A stretch of 64,000 bases of DNA, taken from Rhodocollybia butyracea (Eukaryota; Basidiomycota; Agaricomycetes; Agaricales; Omphalotaceae). Below the pieces are notes generated by a model. The model saw nothing but the letters and a program-made list of their open reading frames with translations, was not told where the DNA came from and did no database searches. A program made the translations under genes and the position numbers. The stretch spans positions 1 to 64,000 of the forward strand of contig JADNRY010000021.1 in the NCBI GenBank assembly GCA_015501585.1. Direction: 5' to 3'. This document shows, one piece after another, positions 62,454-64,000 of the stretch (position 1 is its first letter; every line of letters starts with the position of its first letter).

Positions 62454-64000
62454 AGGTATAAGGTATAAGGTGTACACGGCCCAGTCGGCATACCGACAGT
62501 GGTCCCGCAAGGGAAACAGCCGGTCCCTACGACAGCGCAAGCAGCGAGCTCGACTCCCGAGGAGAAGGTAGACTGCAGGTCCAGCGTAGGGATGGGTAGC
62601 AAGGCCCCAGAGCGGAAAAGAGGCTAGCTAATGATAAAGTACGATGAAAACCTTTACTACTCCCATTATCCACTATCAGAATCCTCATCCTCTCCTTCCG
62701 AGCCGTAGTCCAACGGAATGCCTGAGATAGCTGTAGTCCAAAGCTGTATGGCTTCGTGGATAAATTTTGCCGTGGAAGAGACATCCGACCAGGAAAAAAT
62801 ACGCTGTTTGAGATAAAGTAACGCATCCCCATCACTGAGCTGGCCATGTGGGATCGAAGTGAGCGGGGACAATGTAGCGATGGCACGGAAATGGACACGT
62901 AGGTGAACCAAAGGAGGAATTGCCGTGCATTGCAGGAGAACATGTTCGGGTGTCTCAAACGGCGCATGACATAAACGACACGAGAAATCGGTTGGTAACT
63001 GTCCAGCGGTAAGGGTACATTTGCCAGGTGTGGCCTGAAAAAGGCCGGGAGCCAAGGAACCACATAAGAGACGAGTGATGGAAAGCCGATGGCGAAAGTT
63101 TTTAACTTGTAAGAGGTAATGACGAAGATGTAATGGTAAAGCCAACGATGGACCCGTTTCCTGTGGTTCGAGCCGATCTTTCAGGAGGCGTAATTTGCTC
63201 ATAGAATTAAGGTTGTTATTCAGATGGTGAAACGTTGTATTAGAAATGTCAGTGATAATAGAGCGAATATGTGGAGGAGACAAGTCCCTCAGAGGAGGGA
63301 GGCGATCCTGAGAGCCTGGCAAATTGGAGATTGCCCAATCGACATCCATAAGCCAACACGGATGACCGTTAGAGCGTAAGTTATTGTTCGCTACTAAAGC
63401 GAGGGCAATGAGGCTATTGTCCGGTGCCGAAACAAGATAAGAAAGGAATTTGAGACAAAGTTCCAATCGGCGGGTCCGGAGAGGCAAAAGACCAAGTTCG
63501 GTGAAGAGAGGAGAGATGGTGGAGTGATGAGGAAGACCAAGGATGCGACGAAGACACCGCGTTTGAATGTCAAATAAAGGGTTCATTACTGATGAATCCA
63601 CGTCGACGGCGACGTCGCAGCCATGAGTGAGGTGGCAATCAATGAGAGAAAAGTAAAGGAGCAGAGCGACATGAGGAGGGATCCGTGACCTGCCAACTAA
63701 CCGTTTGCATCCAAAAACACTTCTGGCGGAAGCGACGGCGGCTTCAGACTTCTTTCTATAATGTGTTGCAAAGATGTCGCGTGAAGAGGATTGTAGCCAG
63801 ACGCCGACGTAAGGCCAGGATTGTTTTAGTTGAAGAGGGCAGTTGGAGAGTGTGAGACGGGGAAGCGGGTTGGGCAAAGGACCAAAAATCATAAACACAG
63901 ATTTTTTCACATCGAGTGAAAGGAAATTGTCGTCACACCAGGATTCGAGCTTGTGAAGGTGTCTTTGGAGGCCATGAGGTGTTCGCGAGATAATTGCAAT
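62454..64000 (-). mobile_element. LINE retrotransposon 2, 3' part (runs off the window)
   Basis: Same family as LINE 1, highly similar over the shared reverse transcriptase. The 3' UTR (62,665-62,480) ends in CCTTATA-type tandem repeats at a tRNA-Lys-like D arm. Confidence 0.9.
62666..64000 (-). CDS. LINE 2 ORF2: C-terminal reverse transcriptase region (partial)
   Basis: The frame is open from the window end: SRTPHGLQRHLHKLESWCDD, NFLSLDVKKSVFMIFGPLP, AVDVDSSVMNPLFDIQTR, CRLCHAPFETPEHVLLQC and a final acidic EGEDEDSDSG. The Cys/His cluster resembles the zinc-knuckle-like end of many LINE ORF2 proteins. It shows no lesion in 445 codons, unlike LINE 1, so it may be a younger copy. The catalytic motifs are outside the window. 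Confidence 0.9.
   Translation of the reverse strand: MAIISRTPHGLQRHLHKLESWCDDNFLSLDVKKSVFMIFGPLPNPLPRLTLSNCPLQLKQSWPYVGVWLQSSSRDIFATHYRKKSEAAVASARSVFGCKRLVGRSRIPPHVALLLYFSLIDCHLTHGCDVAVDVDSSVMNPLFDIQTRCLRRILGLPHHSTISPLFTELGLLPLRTRRLELCLKFLSYLVSAPDNSLIALALVANNNLRSNGHPCWLMDVDWAISNLPGSQDRLPPLRDLSPPHIRSIITDISNTTFHHLNNNLNSMSKLRLLKDRLEPQETGPSLALPLHLRHYLLQVKNFRHRLSITRLLCGSLAPGLFQATPGKCTLTAGQLPTDFSCRLCHAPFETPEHVLLQCTAIPPLVHLRVHFRAIATLSPLTSIPHGQLSDGDALLYLKQRIFSWSDVSSTAKFIHEAIQLWTTAISGIPLDYGSEGEDEDSDSG

Overview
The window looks like nuclear DNA of a mushroom-forming basidiomycete (Agaricomycetes). Introns are short (about 45-65 bp, GT-AG) and very dense. The transposons (a KDZ element with a TET/JBP dioxygenase, a chromodomain Ty3/gypsy element, a LINE with its own RNase H) and the multi-copy P-loop NTPase and membrane-protein families are typical of that class. 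I assembled all exon structures by eye from splice signals and protein similarity.

Region 1 (1-23.8 kb) is host gene space. It opens with the 3' end of the chaperonin gene CCT5 and a DUF4112 membrane-protein gene. Both are repeated in a decayed direct duplication at 2.48-4.31 kb, which has caught a 147-bp MITE. A second direct duplication carries a multi-pass membrane-protein gene: the copy at 6.9-8.6 kb is frameshifted and the copy at 12.2-14.0 kb is open. Each of the four duplicated units is followed by the same fragment of an EMB8-like alpha/beta-hydrolase gene. Next come a P-loop NTPase gene (minus), a complete 19-exon proline iminopeptidase gene (plus), the intact hydrolase gene (minus), and two small uncharacterised genes.

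Region 2 (24.1-38.9 kb) is retroelement DNA. It holds an unidentified repeat, the 3' end of a Ty1/copia element (minus), and a 12.2-kb chromovirus (plus) with 98%-similar LTRs. The chromovirus has gag, protease, RT/RNase H and integrase-chromodomain frames, a likely -1 slippery site GGGAAAC next to the gag stop, one inactivating TGA and one frameshift. Between pol and the 3' LTR, on the antisense strand, lies an open six-exon gene.

Region 3 (38.9-64 kb) is a nest built on a minus-strand LINE. The LINE is interrupted by two elements that can be excised on paper with exact target duplications: a 15.36-kb KDZ transposon (40,989-56,350; 8-bp TSD TTACAAGC in LINE orientation) and a 2.1-kb giant palindrome (57,877-59,995; 7-bp TSD TACATGC). 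Restoring the LINE gives the order endonuclease - RNase H - reverse transcriptase. The KDZ element carries inverted subterminal arrays of a 103-bp satellite and five genes: the transposase, a TET/JBP-type dioxygenase head-to-head with it, an RNase-H-hybrid-binding-like protein, a small basic protein and a large protein with Ser/Thr repeats. A tandem set of degenerate tRNA-Lys(CTT) copies lies at 61.8-62.5 kb. Both visible LINE junctions fall in the D-arm of such copies, so this LINE may target tRNA-Lys genes.

At least eight reading frames differ from expectation by a single base in a homopolymer run, so some apparent pseudogenes may be assembly errors.
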